The position numbers and the translations under genes were made by a program. A stretch of DNA of 64,000 nucleotides from Microbulbifer hydrolyticus. GTDB taxonomy: Bacteria; Pseudomonadota; Gammaproteobacteria; Pseudomonadales; Cellvibrionaceae. Below are positions 24,462-34,091 of this stretch, in pieces. The DNA is taken from NCBI RefSeq assembly GCF_009931115.1, contig NZ_CP047491.1, positions 3,874,001-3,938,000 on the forward strand, given 5' to 3'. The notes under the pieces are model-generated. The model saw only the letters and a list, made by a program, of their open reading frames with translations. It was not told the DNA's origin and made no database searches. Each line of letters opens with the position of its first letter. The first letter of the stretch is position 1.

Positions 24462-25751
24462 TCAGTTATCTAACAGAAACCGGGCAATAGTCCGGAACCC
24501 GTGGCCCTTGGCTCCCTGCGCCCACTGATCATTCGGCCCGGGTAAATAAGACCCGGAAAGATCCATATGTACCCAGCCGCGACCTTCATCGCGCACAAAC
24601 TTCGCCAGGAAGGCAGCCGCCGTTGAGGCGCCGGGTGTGCCATCCATGCCCACGTTGGCGATCTCAGCAAAGCCCGACGGAATCTGCTCCAGGTGGAATT
24701 TTTCCAGCGGTAAACGCCAGGCTTTTTCGTTTTCAGATTTCGCCGCGCTCAACACCTTCTCGGCCATTTCGTCTTCAAAACTCAATACCGAATTGTAATC
24801 GCGCCCAACCGCCATTTTTGCCGCACCGGTTAAGGTTGCCGCATCGAGGATGTAGCGGGGATTCTGTTCGCTGGCTTCAATCAAACCATCCGCCAGCACC
24901 AGGCGTCCCTCCGCATCCGTATTCAGAATTTCCGCAGTCACACCATTCTTGTAGCGGATTACATCGCCAAGTTTGAAGGCATGGCCGGAGATCAGGTTTT
25001 CCGCACAGCACAGGTAGAGCTTCACACGTTTTTTCAGCCCGCGCGCAATGGCCAGTGCCAAGCCGCCGGATACCATTGCCGCACCGCCCATATCGGATTT
25101 CATATGCGCCATACCCGCCGATGGCTTGATGCTGTAGCCGCCGGAGTCAAAGGTTATCCCCTTGCCCACCAGGCAGATATCCACAGGCGCTGCATCATCA
25201 CCGGTGGGGTTGTAGTCCAGCTGCAACATGGCCCCACCGCGCACACTGCCCCGGCCCACGTTGTGAATGCCCATAAAGCCTTCATCCAACAACTCTTCGC
25301 CGGAGACGATACGGTAACTCACCGCATCCGGAGCCAGACTCTGCAGCATGTCTGCCGCGCTTTCCGCCAGCGCGCGGGGGAAAATGTTTTCCGGGGAACC
25401 GTTGGTAATTTCCCGCACCCAAATGCTGGCGGCCTTGCGCGCGTCCAGCTCTTTGCGTTCATCGCCTTCGCCGATCCCCCAGTCCAGACTGCTCTTGCGG
25501 TTGGGGTTGTAGTAACCGGCCCAGAAGCTCCAGCGGCTTTCCAAATCCCAGTTGTCGCCGGTGAGGGCGATATCCGTCACCCCCATACCGTCGAGACGGC
25601 GCGCGGCGCGCTGTACGGCGACCAGGGTGCCGCCGGTGGCCTCGGTGGCGTGAATACAGGCCTCGCGTTCGCTGAAACTCAACAGAGCATTTTTACCCCA
25701 GTGGTCCGCCGCCGCGGTATTGTCCAGCCGTACCTGCATCGCTGTTGTCAT
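24462..25751 (-). CDS. pepB: Peptidase B (M17 leucyl aminopeptidase family)
   Basis: Cytoplasmic di-metal aminopeptidase of 429 residues, the length of E. coli PepB (427). Metal and catalytic residues are visible: Lys197 and Asp202 in VGKGITFDSGG, Asp220 in KSDMGG, Asp279 and Glu281 in NTDAEGR, with Arg283 as the bicarbonate-site arginine. Segments RAARRLDGMGV, YNPTGDDAAPV and TLTGAAKMAVG follow the PepB rather than the PepA pattern. AAGG lies before ATG 25751. Its role is turnover of peptides from protein breakdown. Confidence 0.93.
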   Translation of the reverse strand: MTTAMQVRLDNTAAADHWGKNALLSFSEREACIHATEATGGTLVAVQRAARRLDGMGVTDIALTGDNWDLESRWSFWAGYYNPNRKSSLDWGIGEGDERKELDARKAASIWVREITNGSPENIFPRALAESAADMLQSLAPDAVSYRIVSGEELLDEGFMGIHNVGRGSVRGGAMLQLDYNPTGDDAAPVDICLVGKGITFDSGGYSIKPSAGMAHMKSDMGGAAMVSGGLALAIARGLKKRVKLYLCCAENLISGHAFKLGDVIRYKNGVTAEILNTDAEGRLVLADGLIEASEQNPRYILDAATLTGAAKMAVGRDYNSVLSFEDEMAEKVLSAAKSENEKAWRLPLEKFHLEQIPSGFAEIANVGMDGTPGASTAAAFLAKFVRDEGRGWVHMDLSGSYLPGPNDQWAQGAKGHGFRTIARFLLDN

Positions 25752-25926
25752 CTGTACACCTTGATTTAGTAAAGGAAGGAAAGTGTCTGGTACACATTAT
25801 TGGGTCAGTCTAGCAGCCTGCAAGTGGTGGTTTGCACCGCCGGGGCTGGCACATTGCGCCACTGGGGATGGTGCCGATACACTTTGCAGGTTAAAAACCA
25901 CGACAGGGAAGACCGGGGATATCAAA

Positions 25927-27357
25927 ATGGGAACAAGCTGCCACTATCACTCCGGTGCAGATGCCATCTGGCAATGTACCGGTTGCCGCAAAGACTACTG
26001 CGGTGATTGCGTCCCCGGCTCGGTGGACAACTACTACAAGTCCACCCCCAAATGCACCCTGTGCAACAACCGCCTGGAAAACGTCGGTGCGAGCAACAAG
26101 GCCAAACCCTTCTGGCAGATGGCCTCTTTCTATTTTCGCTACGCCCTCACCTCCGGACCGCTCACCGTATCGGCCATTTGTGCCGTCGCCGCCCTCGCCA
26201 TGACCGGGCTCGGCCTGCTGTCGATCTTTGTGTTCGTGGCCACCCTTGCTGTGGTGATGCGCTACAACCTGCTGGTGATTGAAAAGCTGGCCGGTGGCCA
26301 GCTCGAGGCCCCGACCTTCGGTGACGCCCAGGACGGCCGCAGTGCGGCCGTTTTCGCCAAGGTCATCGGCATGATCCTGGTGGCCGGTGGCGCAGGGGCG
26401 CTGTTCGCCGGGCTCGGCGAGAGTGCCGTGCAGGTATACTCCATCGCCCTGTCGTTACTCGCGCCGGCGGCGATGATCGTGCTGGCGCTGGAGCACAGCA
26501 TGCGCGCGGCGATAAACCCGCTCAAGCTGCTGCAGTTCACCCTGATCATCGGCTGGCCTTACTGGCTGTTATGGCTATCCACCAGTGCCGTGTCCGCGGC
26601 ACCCGCCTATCTGCTGCCGGTAGTGGCGGACAAGCTCCCGGTGTGGATGCTGCTGCCACTACTGGCCTTTCTCACCAGCTATTTCTCCATCGTCACCAGC
26701 GCCATGATGGGCTACATCTGCCTGACCCGGCAGCGTAAGCTGGGTGTGGTTGCGCAGGTGGAAGACGAGGAGTTTCTGGAGGAGCTGGAGTTCTCGCGGC
26801 GCAAGGCCCTGGCGGATGCCGGCATCCTGTTGCGGGAAGGTCGCCACGATGAGGCGCGTAAGGCCCTGGTCAACGTTCTGCGCCAGCAACCGGACGACAT
26901 TGCGTTGAACGAGCGCTACTTCCGCCTGCTGCTCGCCACCGACGATAAAAAGGCATTGCGCGAGCTGGGCCCCCACCTGCTGGAGCGGTTCATCAAGTTG
27001 AATCACGCCCACAAGGCTGCGGAGCTGTATCTCGCGCTGTCCAGTAGTCACGGCGCACCGGCCATCGACAAGTCGCTGTTACGCCACCAGATTGCCGAGG
27101 CTCTTTACCGCCAGGGCCAGTTCAAACCCGCCCTGGGGCTGATCAACAACCTGCACAAGGAAGACCCGCACTACACCCGCTTGGATAGCGCGTACCTGCT
27201 GCTGGCAAAAATCTATATGGATGGGTTCAACCGCACCGACAACAGCCGCAAGCTGCTGGCATTTGTGCGGAAGCAATTCCCCAAAAGCCAGGTCATGGGA
27301 GAGGTGCGGAAACTGGAAAAAATTCTGGCTGTGGAACAGAGCGCTCAACCAGCATAA
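25927..27357 (+). CDS. B-box-like zinc finger, multi-pass membrane, TPR protein
   Basis: Unrecognised protein of 476 residues with three parts. Residues 5-46 carry paired metal ligands in a B-box/zinc-ribbon order: Cys5-x2-His8, Cys17-x2-Cys20, Cys25-x2-Cys28, Cys43-x2-Cys46. Residues about 60-290 contain at least five hydrophobic helices (TVSAICAVAALAMTGLGLLS, MILVAGGAGALFAGLG, IALSLLAPAAMIVLALE and others). From about 300 a soluble tail has TPR-like helix pairs (ADAGILLREGRHDEARKAL, LYRQGQFKPALGLINNL). ATG 25927 is used because the zinc motif starts there, although the frame is open from 25783. It converges on a rhomboid protease gene 52 bp away. A scaffold or quality-control role can only be guessed. 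Confidence 0.75.
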   Translation: MGTSCHYHSGADAIWQCTGCRKDYCGDCVPGSVDNYYKSTPKCTLCNNRLENVGASNKAKPFWQMASFYFRYALTSGPLTVSAICAVAALAMTGLGLLSIFVFVATLAVVMRYNLLVIEKLAGGQLEAPTFGDAQDGRSAAVFAKVIGMILVAGGAGALFAGLGESAVQVYSIALSLLAPAAMIVLALEHSMRAAINPLKLLQFTLIIGWPYWLLWLSTSAVSAAPAYLLPVVADKLPVWMLLPLLAFLTSYFSIVTSAMMGYICLTRQRKLGVVAQVEDEEFLEELEFSRRKALADAGILLREGRHDEARKALVNVLRQQPDDIALNERYFRLLLATDDKKALRELGPHLLERFIKLNHAHKAAELYLALSSSHGAPAIDKSLLRHQIAEALYRQGQFKPALGLINNLHKEDPHYTRLDSAYLLLAKIYMDGFNRTDNSRKLLAFVRKQFPKSQVMGEVRKLEKILAVEQSAQPA

Positions 27358-27408
27358 CCGGGTAGTGCGACTATTGGCGTAAATCGCTCTGTGATTTGCG
27401 GCCCGGGG

Positions 27409-28815
27409 CTATATCGTCGCAGGCCGCAGGGTGCGGGCAAAGTCCTGAGCTTTGCGCGCGCGCTCTTCATCACCGCAGCGGCGGTAATGATCCACCAGGC
27501 CATTGGCCAGACGTGCCATCAGCGGGTGACGCTGCTCTTTCTGCTGCAGCCGCTGCAGCAGGATTTCCACCAGAACCCAGCGTTTCTCCTTTGCCGCCCG
27601 TTGCGCCAGAATAAGGCAGACACGGGTGTTGAGAGCACGCGGGTCGCCGGGCAGCTGCAGGTAGCGCTCAACGCCGTCTGCCACCGGAGAAAAATCCTGT
27701 CCCGGTAGCCGCGCCAGCGCGAACAATGCCAGCCAGGCCTTGTGGTGGGCCTCGCTCTGCGGCGCCAGGGCGCTCAGCTCGATGGACTTTTCAACCAGAA
27801 CCAGAGACTCAGGGTGCTGGCGCTGGGCACTGGCCGCCGCCTGCCCAGCCTCCACCAGCTTGCCGCTGTTCTGCAGCGACTCGATACGGGCGAGCGCCAG
27901 CTGCTCCGGAGTGGGCGGCAGGTCCTCCTCCACATGAATTTCACGGCCCGGGCGCAGCCGGATCAGGAGCATGGTGCCCACAAAGCCGGCCACCAGCCCA
28001 CCAAAGTGCGCCCAGTAAGCAATATTGTCGCTGCCAAAGAAATAACCAAAGACTTCCTTTCCCAGCCACAGAGGCAACACCAGCAGCGCCGGTGCGGTAA
28101 ATTCCCCGAACGCGAATCCGAGGGTGTAGAAAAACCGCAGGCGGCGCACACCATATACCGCCACAAACATGCCCATCACCGCTGACACAGCGCCGGATGC
28201 CCCGATCACCGGCATCAGGCTGCCCGCTTCCACTCCCATGTGCAGTCCGGCAGCGGCAAGGCCACCCAGCAGGTACAGACCGATAAACCAGGCCGCCCCC
28301 AGTGCCAGCTCCACCGACAGGCCAAACAACAGCAGAAAGATCATGTTGCCCAGCAAGTGCTCCCAGCTCCCATGCAGGAACATGTGTCCGAACAGCCCCT
28401 GCAAGGTCGGCTCCGCCGGTGTCAGTCCATAAGCGAAGCTGGACAGGCGGTTACGCATTTCGTCGAACCGGGCTCGCTGGGCGAGCCACTGCTGCTCCCC
28501 TTCCTGCGCCAGCTGTGGCATCAGCCAGTTGTGGAACTCATGGCTCCACAACAGCTGTTCGTAGATAAACTCTTCTCCCGCGCCCTGCGCCTGACTGCGC
28601 CACTCCGGCTTTTCCACCTGCACAAACTCGTAGAACCGCTGCTCCTCCAGCGCGGGCAATTCGCTGGAGAAGTAAAATTCCTCCGCCGCTTGCCAGCGCG
28701 CCTCATCGCCGCTCTGGTAGAGAACGAAGACCAGAAGGTTGACGAGAATCAGGGCAAAACAGACCAGGGGCGGGCGACGCCAGTCGGGCTTGTTCTGGAT
28801 GGGTATGATCAGCAA
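27409..28815 (-). CDS. Rhomboid family intramembrane serine protease with soluble C-terminal domain
   Basis: Inner-membrane protein of 468 residues. The catalytic pair is Ser207 in GASGAVS and His270 in AHFGG, with the oxyanion region HGSWEHLLGNM (His153, Asn157). The first helix (residues 17-34) is separated from the core by a charged periplasmic insert of about 100 residues, and a helical, TPR-like C-terminal part follows from about residue 300 (LALARIESLQNSGKLVEAGQ, LNTRVCLILAQRAA). Rhomboids cleave transmembrane substrates; the substrate here is unknown. It is downstream of the MscS gene on the same strand (123 bp apart) and convergent with the zinc-finger/TPR protein. Confidence 0.9.
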   Translation of the reverse strand: MLIIPIQNKPDWRRPPLVCFALILVNLLVFVLYQSGDEARWQAAEEFYFSSELPALEEQRFYEFVQVEKPEWRSQAQGAGEEFIYEQLLWSHEFHNWLMPQLAQEGEQQWLAQRARFDEMRNRLSSFAYGLTPAEPTLQGLFGHMFLHGSWEHLLGNMIFLLLFGLSVELALGAAWFIGLYLLGGLAAAGLHMGVEAGSLMPVIGASGAVSAVMGMFVAVYGVRRLRFFYTLGFAFGEFTAPALLVLPLWLGKEVFGYFFGSDNIAYWAHFGGLVAGFVGTMLLIRLRPGREIHVEEDLPPTPEQLALARIESLQNSGKLVEAGQAAASAQRQHPESLVLVEKSIELSALAPQSEAHHKAWLALFALARLPGQDFSPVADGVERYLQLPGDPRALNTRVCLILAQRAAKEKRWVLVEILLQRLQQKEQRHPLMARLANGLVDHYRRCGDEERARKAQDFARTLRPATI

Positions 28816-28938
28816 GGGCGGACCTGTGGCTCGATTGGCGGTAATAAGGTTAAGGGTTCGATCCGCTGAGAATACAGGGGCTGGAAAATATGACCAGCCC
28901 CCGCCACCCCTATTGCGGCAAACAGGTGGTGAATTGCG

Positions 28939-31284
28939 TCAATGACCGGGGGAGCCACCACCGTCACCTCCGCCGTCACCCCCACTTTCACCATCGCCGG
29001 TATCGCCGCCTTCCCCGGGCCAGTCCTCGATTCCGGCGGAGCCCCGGCGCTCGTCAGGCAGCGGCTCCCGGGGATCCACACGCTCTGTGTCCGGAGCACT
29101 GCCAACCTCCCGGGGGGGCGGTTCCTGCTCCCCCCAGCTGCGCACATGCAGATCCCGCTGGGGGAATGGAATCTCGATACCTCGCTGATTGAACTCCCGC
29201 AACAGCTCGATGTTATACAGCGCGTTGAGATCGCCGAGGGACGACACCGCGTTACTGTTGACCCATACCACCAGCTTGAAATCCAGCGAGCTGTCACCGA
29301 AACCGGTGAGCCAAACTTCGGTCTTGCGCTGCCAGTTACTGAAGGTCACCGGCACCCGCTCGGCAGCGGCCATGGCGGCCTCGCGCACTTGCTCCGGATC
29401 CGTCCCGTAAGCCACACCAAACGTCACGTGAATCCGGCGCACCGGATCTTCCAGGGTGTGATTGGTGACCCTTCCGGTCACGAACTCAGAGTTGGGCACC
29501 AGAATATCCACATTATCGCGCGTGGTGATGCGGGTCGAGCGCACGTTGATATCGCGGATACGCCCGAATACCCCCGACTCCAGCTCCACCAGATCCCCCA
29601 CCCGCAGGGGCTGCTCGACCAGCAGGATGATGCCGGAGATAAAATTGGAAAATATCGCCTGCATGCCAAAGCCGATACCTACGGAGAGAGCACCGGCGAT
29701 CAGCGTCAGCTTGGAGGTATCCAGACCCACCATGGCAAGAATGATCACGAAAGTGATCAGCACGATGCAGTAATTCAGTACGCGCCACAGGGTATAGGCG
29801 GCCTGCTCACTGGTGCGGCTTTTGCGCACCATGCGCCGCAGAATCAGGTTGAGTATCCGCGAACAGGCCCAGGCGGCGAGAATCACCAGGATCATCTTGG
29901 CGATGTCTTTCAGGGTGATGGGCTGCTGGCTGACGGCGAACAGTTCGTAGTTGGCCAGGTTACGCCAGCTGGTACGCAGTTGCTGGAACTGCAATACCAG
30001 CCGGTCCCCCATCGTCCGCCACCAGCCCTGCTGGCGCTGATACACAAAAAGCTGGGCCTTTTCGTAGCGTCGCACATCGTCGATCATGTCACGCACTCGC
30101 ACGAGCCCGCTGCCGACCTTTTCAAACTGTTGCCACCACTTGCGCATGGCCTTGCTGTCTTCACCCACCCAGGCGACGATCTGGCGCTGGCGCACGTTGA
30201 GCTGACGGGTCAGGTTATCGCGGACGGTCTCGGCATTGCTCATCAGGTCTTTGCTGAAGGAGAGCTTCTCCTGTTCGACCGCATCGTTCAGCACACTGTT
30301 CATCGCGAGCAGCAATTCCTGCTTGCGCAGTTGCAGACGGTTTTCCAGCGCTTCCACGCTGTAATTCATCATCTGAATCTGCTGCTGCATGGTGACAGCG
30401 GCATCGGAGGTTTCGAAAATCAGGTTCTGGCTATCGCTGCGCTCCCGCACCAACTCCTCGAGACCCGACTTTTCCTCGGTACGCGCTGCTGACAGTTTCT
30501 TCGCCGCATCCGCGCTGTACTTGAGCTCCTTCAGCATGCGTGTCAGTTCCGCATCCGCGTATTTCAGCTCTTCATCCCACAGCGCGATCTGCTCGTTGAT
30601 CATGCTCTGCTCTTCGAGCACTTGCAGGTGACTGACCTGCGCCTGGAACACATTCAGGGTGGCTTTTAAGTGCCCGGGATCGGAGGTTTTTTTTTCACGT
30701 AGCGCACTCACGGATTCCCGAAAGCGATTCAGCGAGAGGGTGACGTTTTCGTCGGTCTGCGCTTTTTCCAGCCGCAAGCCATCGAACCGCTGTCGCCCAC
30801 GAGCGGTTGCCGCGTCCGATTCAGCCCACTGCAATACGGTCGGATCGGCCGGGAAGGCAACGTCCGGCAGGATGCTGACCTTTTTCAGCTCTTTGCGCTT
30901 TTTCCATATTTTGCGGATATCGTTGAAGCGCAGATTGACCGTCTTGACCTGCTCCGCGAGCTTCGCCTCCTCCGGAAGAGAAACGCTCCAGTCTTTCCAG
31001 GCCTTTTCCACCTCGGTCAGCCACTGCTCACGCTCATCGAGAGTGACGTCCGGCCAGTCGGTCCACCAGTCCGCAGAGAGGTTATTGAAGTCGGGAATGA
31101 CGGGGGAGAATTCCTCCGGCTTGGTGGAAGGCAGTTTCGCGCTGGCGAGGGAGGGAATCAGCAGGCAGAGACACAGCACCCCCAGGCACACGAGCAGCGC
31201 GCGTGAAGGCATCGCGGTAAAACGAGGTAAGCGCGAGAAGCGCGGAATGAAGCGCGGAATATGGGCGGCGCTGAAAACTCCCAT
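28939..31284 (-). CDS. Large MscS-family mechanosensitive channel
   Basis: The product is up to 781 residues. The start could be ATG 31284 or ATG 31212, the latter giving a cleaner signal peptide (LLVCLGVLCLCLLIPSLASA). A long periplasmic region with coiled-coil helices (about residues 60-440) is followed by several membrane helices and the MscS core: GIGFGMQAIFSNFISGIILL as the pore helix, then the beta domain VGDLVELESGVFGRIRDINV, RSTRITTRDNVDILVPNS and the C-terminal vestibule. The layout fits the MscK/MscM-like long channels that release solutes during osmotic downshock. The tail ends in a Gly/Asp-rich stretch of about 23 residues (DGESGGDGGGDGGG). The rhomboid gene follows on the same strand. 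Confidence 0.9.
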   Translation of the reverse strand: MGVFSAAHIPRFIPRFSRLPRFTAMPSRALLVCLGVLCLCLLIPSLASAKLPSTKPEEFSPVIPDFNNLSADWWTDWPDVTLDEREQWLTEVEKAWKDWSVSLPEEAKLAEQVKTVNLRFNDIRKIWKKRKELKKVSILPDVAFPADPTVLQWAESDAATARGRQRFDGLRLEKAQTDENVTLSLNRFRESVSALREKKTSDPGHLKATLNVFQAQVSHLQVLEEQSMINEQIALWDEELKYADAELTRMLKELKYSADAAKKLSAARTEEKSGLEELVRERSDSQNLIFETSDAAVTMQQQIQMMNYSVEALENRLQLRKQELLLAMNSVLNDAVEQEKLSFSKDLMSNAETVRDNLTRQLNVRQRQIVAWVGEDSKAMRKWWQQFEKVGSGLVRVRDMIDDVRRYEKAQLFVYQRQQGWWRTMGDRLVLQFQQLRTSWRNLANYELFAVSQQPITLKDIAKMILVILAAWACSRILNLILRRMVRKSRTSEQAAYTLWRVLNYCIVLITFVIILAMVGLDTSKLTLIAGALSVGIGFGMQAIFSNFISGIILLVEQPLRVGDLVELESGVFGRIRDINVRSTRITTRDNVDILVPNSEFVTGRVTNHTLEDPVRRIHVTFGVAYGTDPEQVREAAMAAAERVPVTFSNWQRKTEVWLTGFGDSSLDFKLVVWVNSNAVSSLGDLNALYNIELLREFNQRGIEIPFPQRDLHVRSWGEQEPPPREVGSAPDTERVDPREPLPDERRGSAGIEDWPGEGGDTGDGESGGDGGGDGGGSPGH

Positions 31285-31494
31285 GTATGAGACTGTCCCT
31301 GTACCTCTGTTTCTGTACCCCTGTCCCTGCGCTTCTGGCTCCGCCAGAAGTTACCGATACTGCATCCTTACCGCGGATCCCAGTACCGATCGGGTACCTG
31401 TGTGCCCCCTGCATGTGAGCGCAATGACCTTTACGCTGCCAGAAACATGCCCGGGGACCACATCTGATTCAGTGTAGATGAGATATACAGGCGC

Positions 31495-32313
31495 TCAGCG
31501 CCGCCGATCATAGCGCTGGATACAGTCGCGGTATTCCCGCTGGTAGATTCGCAGGCGCTGGTTTTCGAGGCTGCTGCCCCGGCGTGCGGCATCCATTGCA
31601 TCCTGGCGGCAGGCGGCCTCCGCGAGCGCGCGATTGTCGTAGCGTTCGCCGCTGGCATCATAGGGAGGCCGCACATTGGCATAGGGCCTGCGACCGCGAT
31701 CGCGGTCCGCTTCAAACAGGGGTACCCCCCCGCCATCCAGCTCGTCGGGGCTCAACGCACCAGGAGGATAGGCCCGCGGAATTCCGGAGCGGTCGCGCAG
31801 ATCATCCAGGTTTTCATCAGGGTAGCCGTACAAGCGCTCCTCATAGGAGCCCACGATGTCACCGTTGTAGTAACGTCGCCACTCATAGGGTGGCGTGGTC
31901 ACGATATAACGGCGGCGTCCGGGCTCGTAACGGTAGAAGGTGCCGGTGCCACTGAGAAAGAATCGTCGCCCGTCGATATCGAATCCGGTACTGCCGTAGG
32001 GAATGAACGTCAGCTCAGCGCCCAGCGGCGGCTCCACTCGCAGGTAACCGTCGTCTTCCTTGCGGTAAAAATATCCGCCCTGGTAGTAATAGATATTGCC
32101 GCTCAAAGTCAGGCGCGTGGCACCGGCGGGAAGCGTGCGCTGGCGGTTGGGATCGCGCTGATAATCTTCTTGCGACTCGGCACTGGAATTTTCCGTAACT
32201 TGCGCCGTCGCACCAAAACAAAACGCCAGCAGCGCGCCGCACAGGCACACCGACAGCAGGCGAAACAGCGCCTGGTAGGAAAATTGGCAGGAAAATTGCG
32301 GAACGTGGCGCAT
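31495..32313 (-). CDS. DUF6515-like periplasmic protein
   Basis: Exported protein of 272 residues with a signal peptide (LFRLLSVCLCGALLAFCFGATAQ). A central repeat-like region holds YYYQGGYFYRKEDDGYLRV, then GSTGFDIDGRRFFLSGTG and FYRYEPGRRRYIV. These aromatic Tyr/Gly strands match the DUF6515 pattern of periplasmic or outer-membrane associated proteins whose function is not known. The C-terminal 60 residues are Arg/Asp rich and end in two short helices with paired cysteines (AACRQDAM, YRDCIQRY). It stands alone between MscS and the aminotransferase. Confidence 0.7.
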   Translation of the reverse strand: MRHVPQFSCQFSYQALFRLLSVCLCGALLAFCFGATAQVTENSSAESQEDYQRDPNRQRTLPAGATRLTLSGNIYYYQGGYFYRKEDDGYLRVEPPLGAELTFIPYGSTGFDIDGRRFFLSGTGTFYRYEPGRRRYIVTTPPYEWRRYYNGDIVGSYEERLYGYPDENLDDLRDRSGIPRAYPPGALSPDELDGGGVPLFEADRDRGRRPYANVRPPYDASGERYDNRALAEAACRQDAMDAARRGSSLENQRLRIYQREYRDCIQRYDRRR

Positions 32314-32655
32314 GTGCTACCTCGAGATTGCACAAAACAGAGCCGCTTAACGCTGGCGCCCTGCATCCCCACCCGCATTCAGAAAAATGGCAAAAAAAGC
32401 AGCGCACGGCCTCTACATCTCGCCGCTAGCCGCCACGAACAGGCGGAGCGGACAGAAGCCGCGCGCGCTAGGTAGCCGGAGGCGCCGCCCAATTGAATGA
32501 CCGGCGAACGCAACAGAGCGCACAGGCCTCTTCGACCCCGCACTTTTGTTACACGGCCGACTACCACCTTGATTGTAGATTGCCCCAGCCGGTATCCACA
32601 CCAATCGGGGCACCGCCCGCCTCAGCCTGGACTGAAGCAAGCGATTGAGTCACTG
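32314..32655. other. Intergenic region, nothing recognised
   Basis: 342 bp between the DUF6515-like gene start and the aminotransferase stop, both on the minus strand. Short frames run through it on both strands but none resembles a known family. The promoter of the DUF6515-like gene should lie near 32314-32400. No terminator with a T-run was found for the aminotransferase. Confidence 0.6.
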
Positions 32656-33969
32656 TCACGCCAGACCAGAAATCACCTCGCGCAGCGTGTTTACAATGGT
32701 ATCGATCTCGTGGGCTTCGACGATCAGGGGCGGCGACATGCACAGTGCATCGCCAATCCCACGTGCCATCACGCCCGCGTCCCAGGCCAGCGCCGACGCC
32801 TTGCCACCGAAACGCCCTTTGAGACCCTCTGGAGCGCGCAGCTCAATCGCCCCAACGAGGCCGTAATTGCGCACATCGATCACATTGTCCAGGTCCGCTA
32901 ACGAGTGCAGCGCATTTTCCCAGTGCGTGCCGATATCCCCGGACGCGCGAGTCAACAGTCCCTCACGATCGTAAATATCCAGCGTCGCCATGCCTGCCGC
33001 GCACGCCACCGGGTGTGCGGAATAGGTGTACCCGTGGAAAAACTCCACCATTCCCTCTGCCGCCGCATCCATCACCGTGTTGTAAATCTTGTCGTTCACA
33101 AACACCGCTCCCAGCGGCACGGTCGCGTTGGTAATCCCCTTGGCAGAGGTCATCATATCCGGGGTTACGTCCCACTCTTGCGAAGCAAACGGCGAACCGG
33201 TACGGCCCCAGCCTGAGATAACCTCATCGAAGATCAGCAACAAATCGTGCTGGTCACAGATCTCGCGAATACGCTTCAGATAGCCCTTGGGCGGCAGGAC
33301 CACACCGCCGGCTCCGGAAAACGGCTCCACAATCACCGCCGCAATCTGATCCGCCCCGTGGAAGGTCACCAGGCGCTCCAGGTCCTCCGCCAGCTCCAGC
33401 CCGTGCTCCGGCAGCCCCCGGGTGAACGCATTGCGCTCGATATCCAGTGTGTGGCGCAAATGGTTGGCCTTCACCGGCTGTCCGAAAGACTGGTAATTCG
33501 GCGCGATACCACCCACGGAGATACCGCCAAAATTCACCCCGTGGTAACCCTTCTCACGGCCGATAAACATCGTGCGTGTACCCTTGCCGCGCGCACGCTG
33601 GTACTGCAGCGCAATCTTCAGTGCCGACTCCACCGCCTCGGAACCGGAGTTACCAAAGAATACCCGGTTAAGTCCATCCGGGGTGTACTGCACCAGGCGC
33701 TCTGCGTACTCAAAACTCAGCTCGTGCCCGAAATTAAAGATGGAGCTGTAATCCAGTTTGCGCGCCTGTTCGGAAATGGCATCGGCAATTTCGCTGCGGC
33801 AGTGACCCGCATTGGAACACCACAAACCGGCAGTGGCATCGATGATTTTGCGGCCGGATTTATCGTACAGGTAAATCCCCTCCGCCCGTTCAACAATACG
33901 GGGCGCCGCCTTGAAGGTGCGGTTGGGGGTAAAGGGCATCCAGAATGCGTTGGTGTTCAGTTCGGACAT
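32656..33969 (-). CDS. Class III omega-amino acid:pyruvate aminotransferase
   Basis: PLP enzyme of 437 residues that moves the terminal amino group of beta-alanine, GABA, a polyamine or a related amine to pyruvate. Landmarks: LWCSNAGHCRSEIADAI near residue 49, FFGNSGSEAVESALKIA near 104, the PLP-binding Asp248 in IFDEVISGWGRTG, and the Schiff-base Lys277 in TSAKGITN. The pattern matches bacterial beta-alanine:pyruvate transaminases. CGGAG precedes the ATG. It lies 122 bp downstream of a succinate-semialdehyde dehydrogenase on the same strand, so the pair could turn an amine into an aldehyde and then an acid. The true substrate is not decided by sequence. Confidence 0.9.
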   Translation of the reverse strand: MSELNTNAFWMPFTPNRTFKAAPRIVERAEGIYLYDKSGRKIIDATAGLWCSNAGHCRSEIADAISEQARKLDYSSIFNFGHELSFEYAERLVQYTPDGLNRVFFGNSGSEAVESALKIALQYQRARGKGTRTMFIGREKGYHGVNFGGISVGGIAPNYQSFGQPVKANHLRHTLDIERNAFTRGLPEHGLELAEDLERLVTFHGADQIAAVIVEPFSGAGGVVLPPKGYLKRIREICDQHDLLLIFDEVISGWGRTGSPFASQEWDVTPDMMTSAKGITNATVPLGAVFVNDKIYNTVMDAAAEGMVEFFHGYTYSAHPVACAAGMATLDIYDREGLLTRASGDIGTHWENALHSLADLDNVIDVRNYGLVGAIELRAPEGLKGRFGGKASALAWDAGVMARGIGDALCMSPPLIVEAHEIDTIVNTLREVISGLA

Positions 33970-34091
33970 GGTTCACTCCGGTTTTCCGTAAAATTAGCGT
34001 TAGCGTTCAACAACGTAAATATCTCAAATGCGAAGGCAAAGTGCCGGGCGACAGTTTTCAACCAGAAAACGCTTGCGGCACGTTCAAAAAC

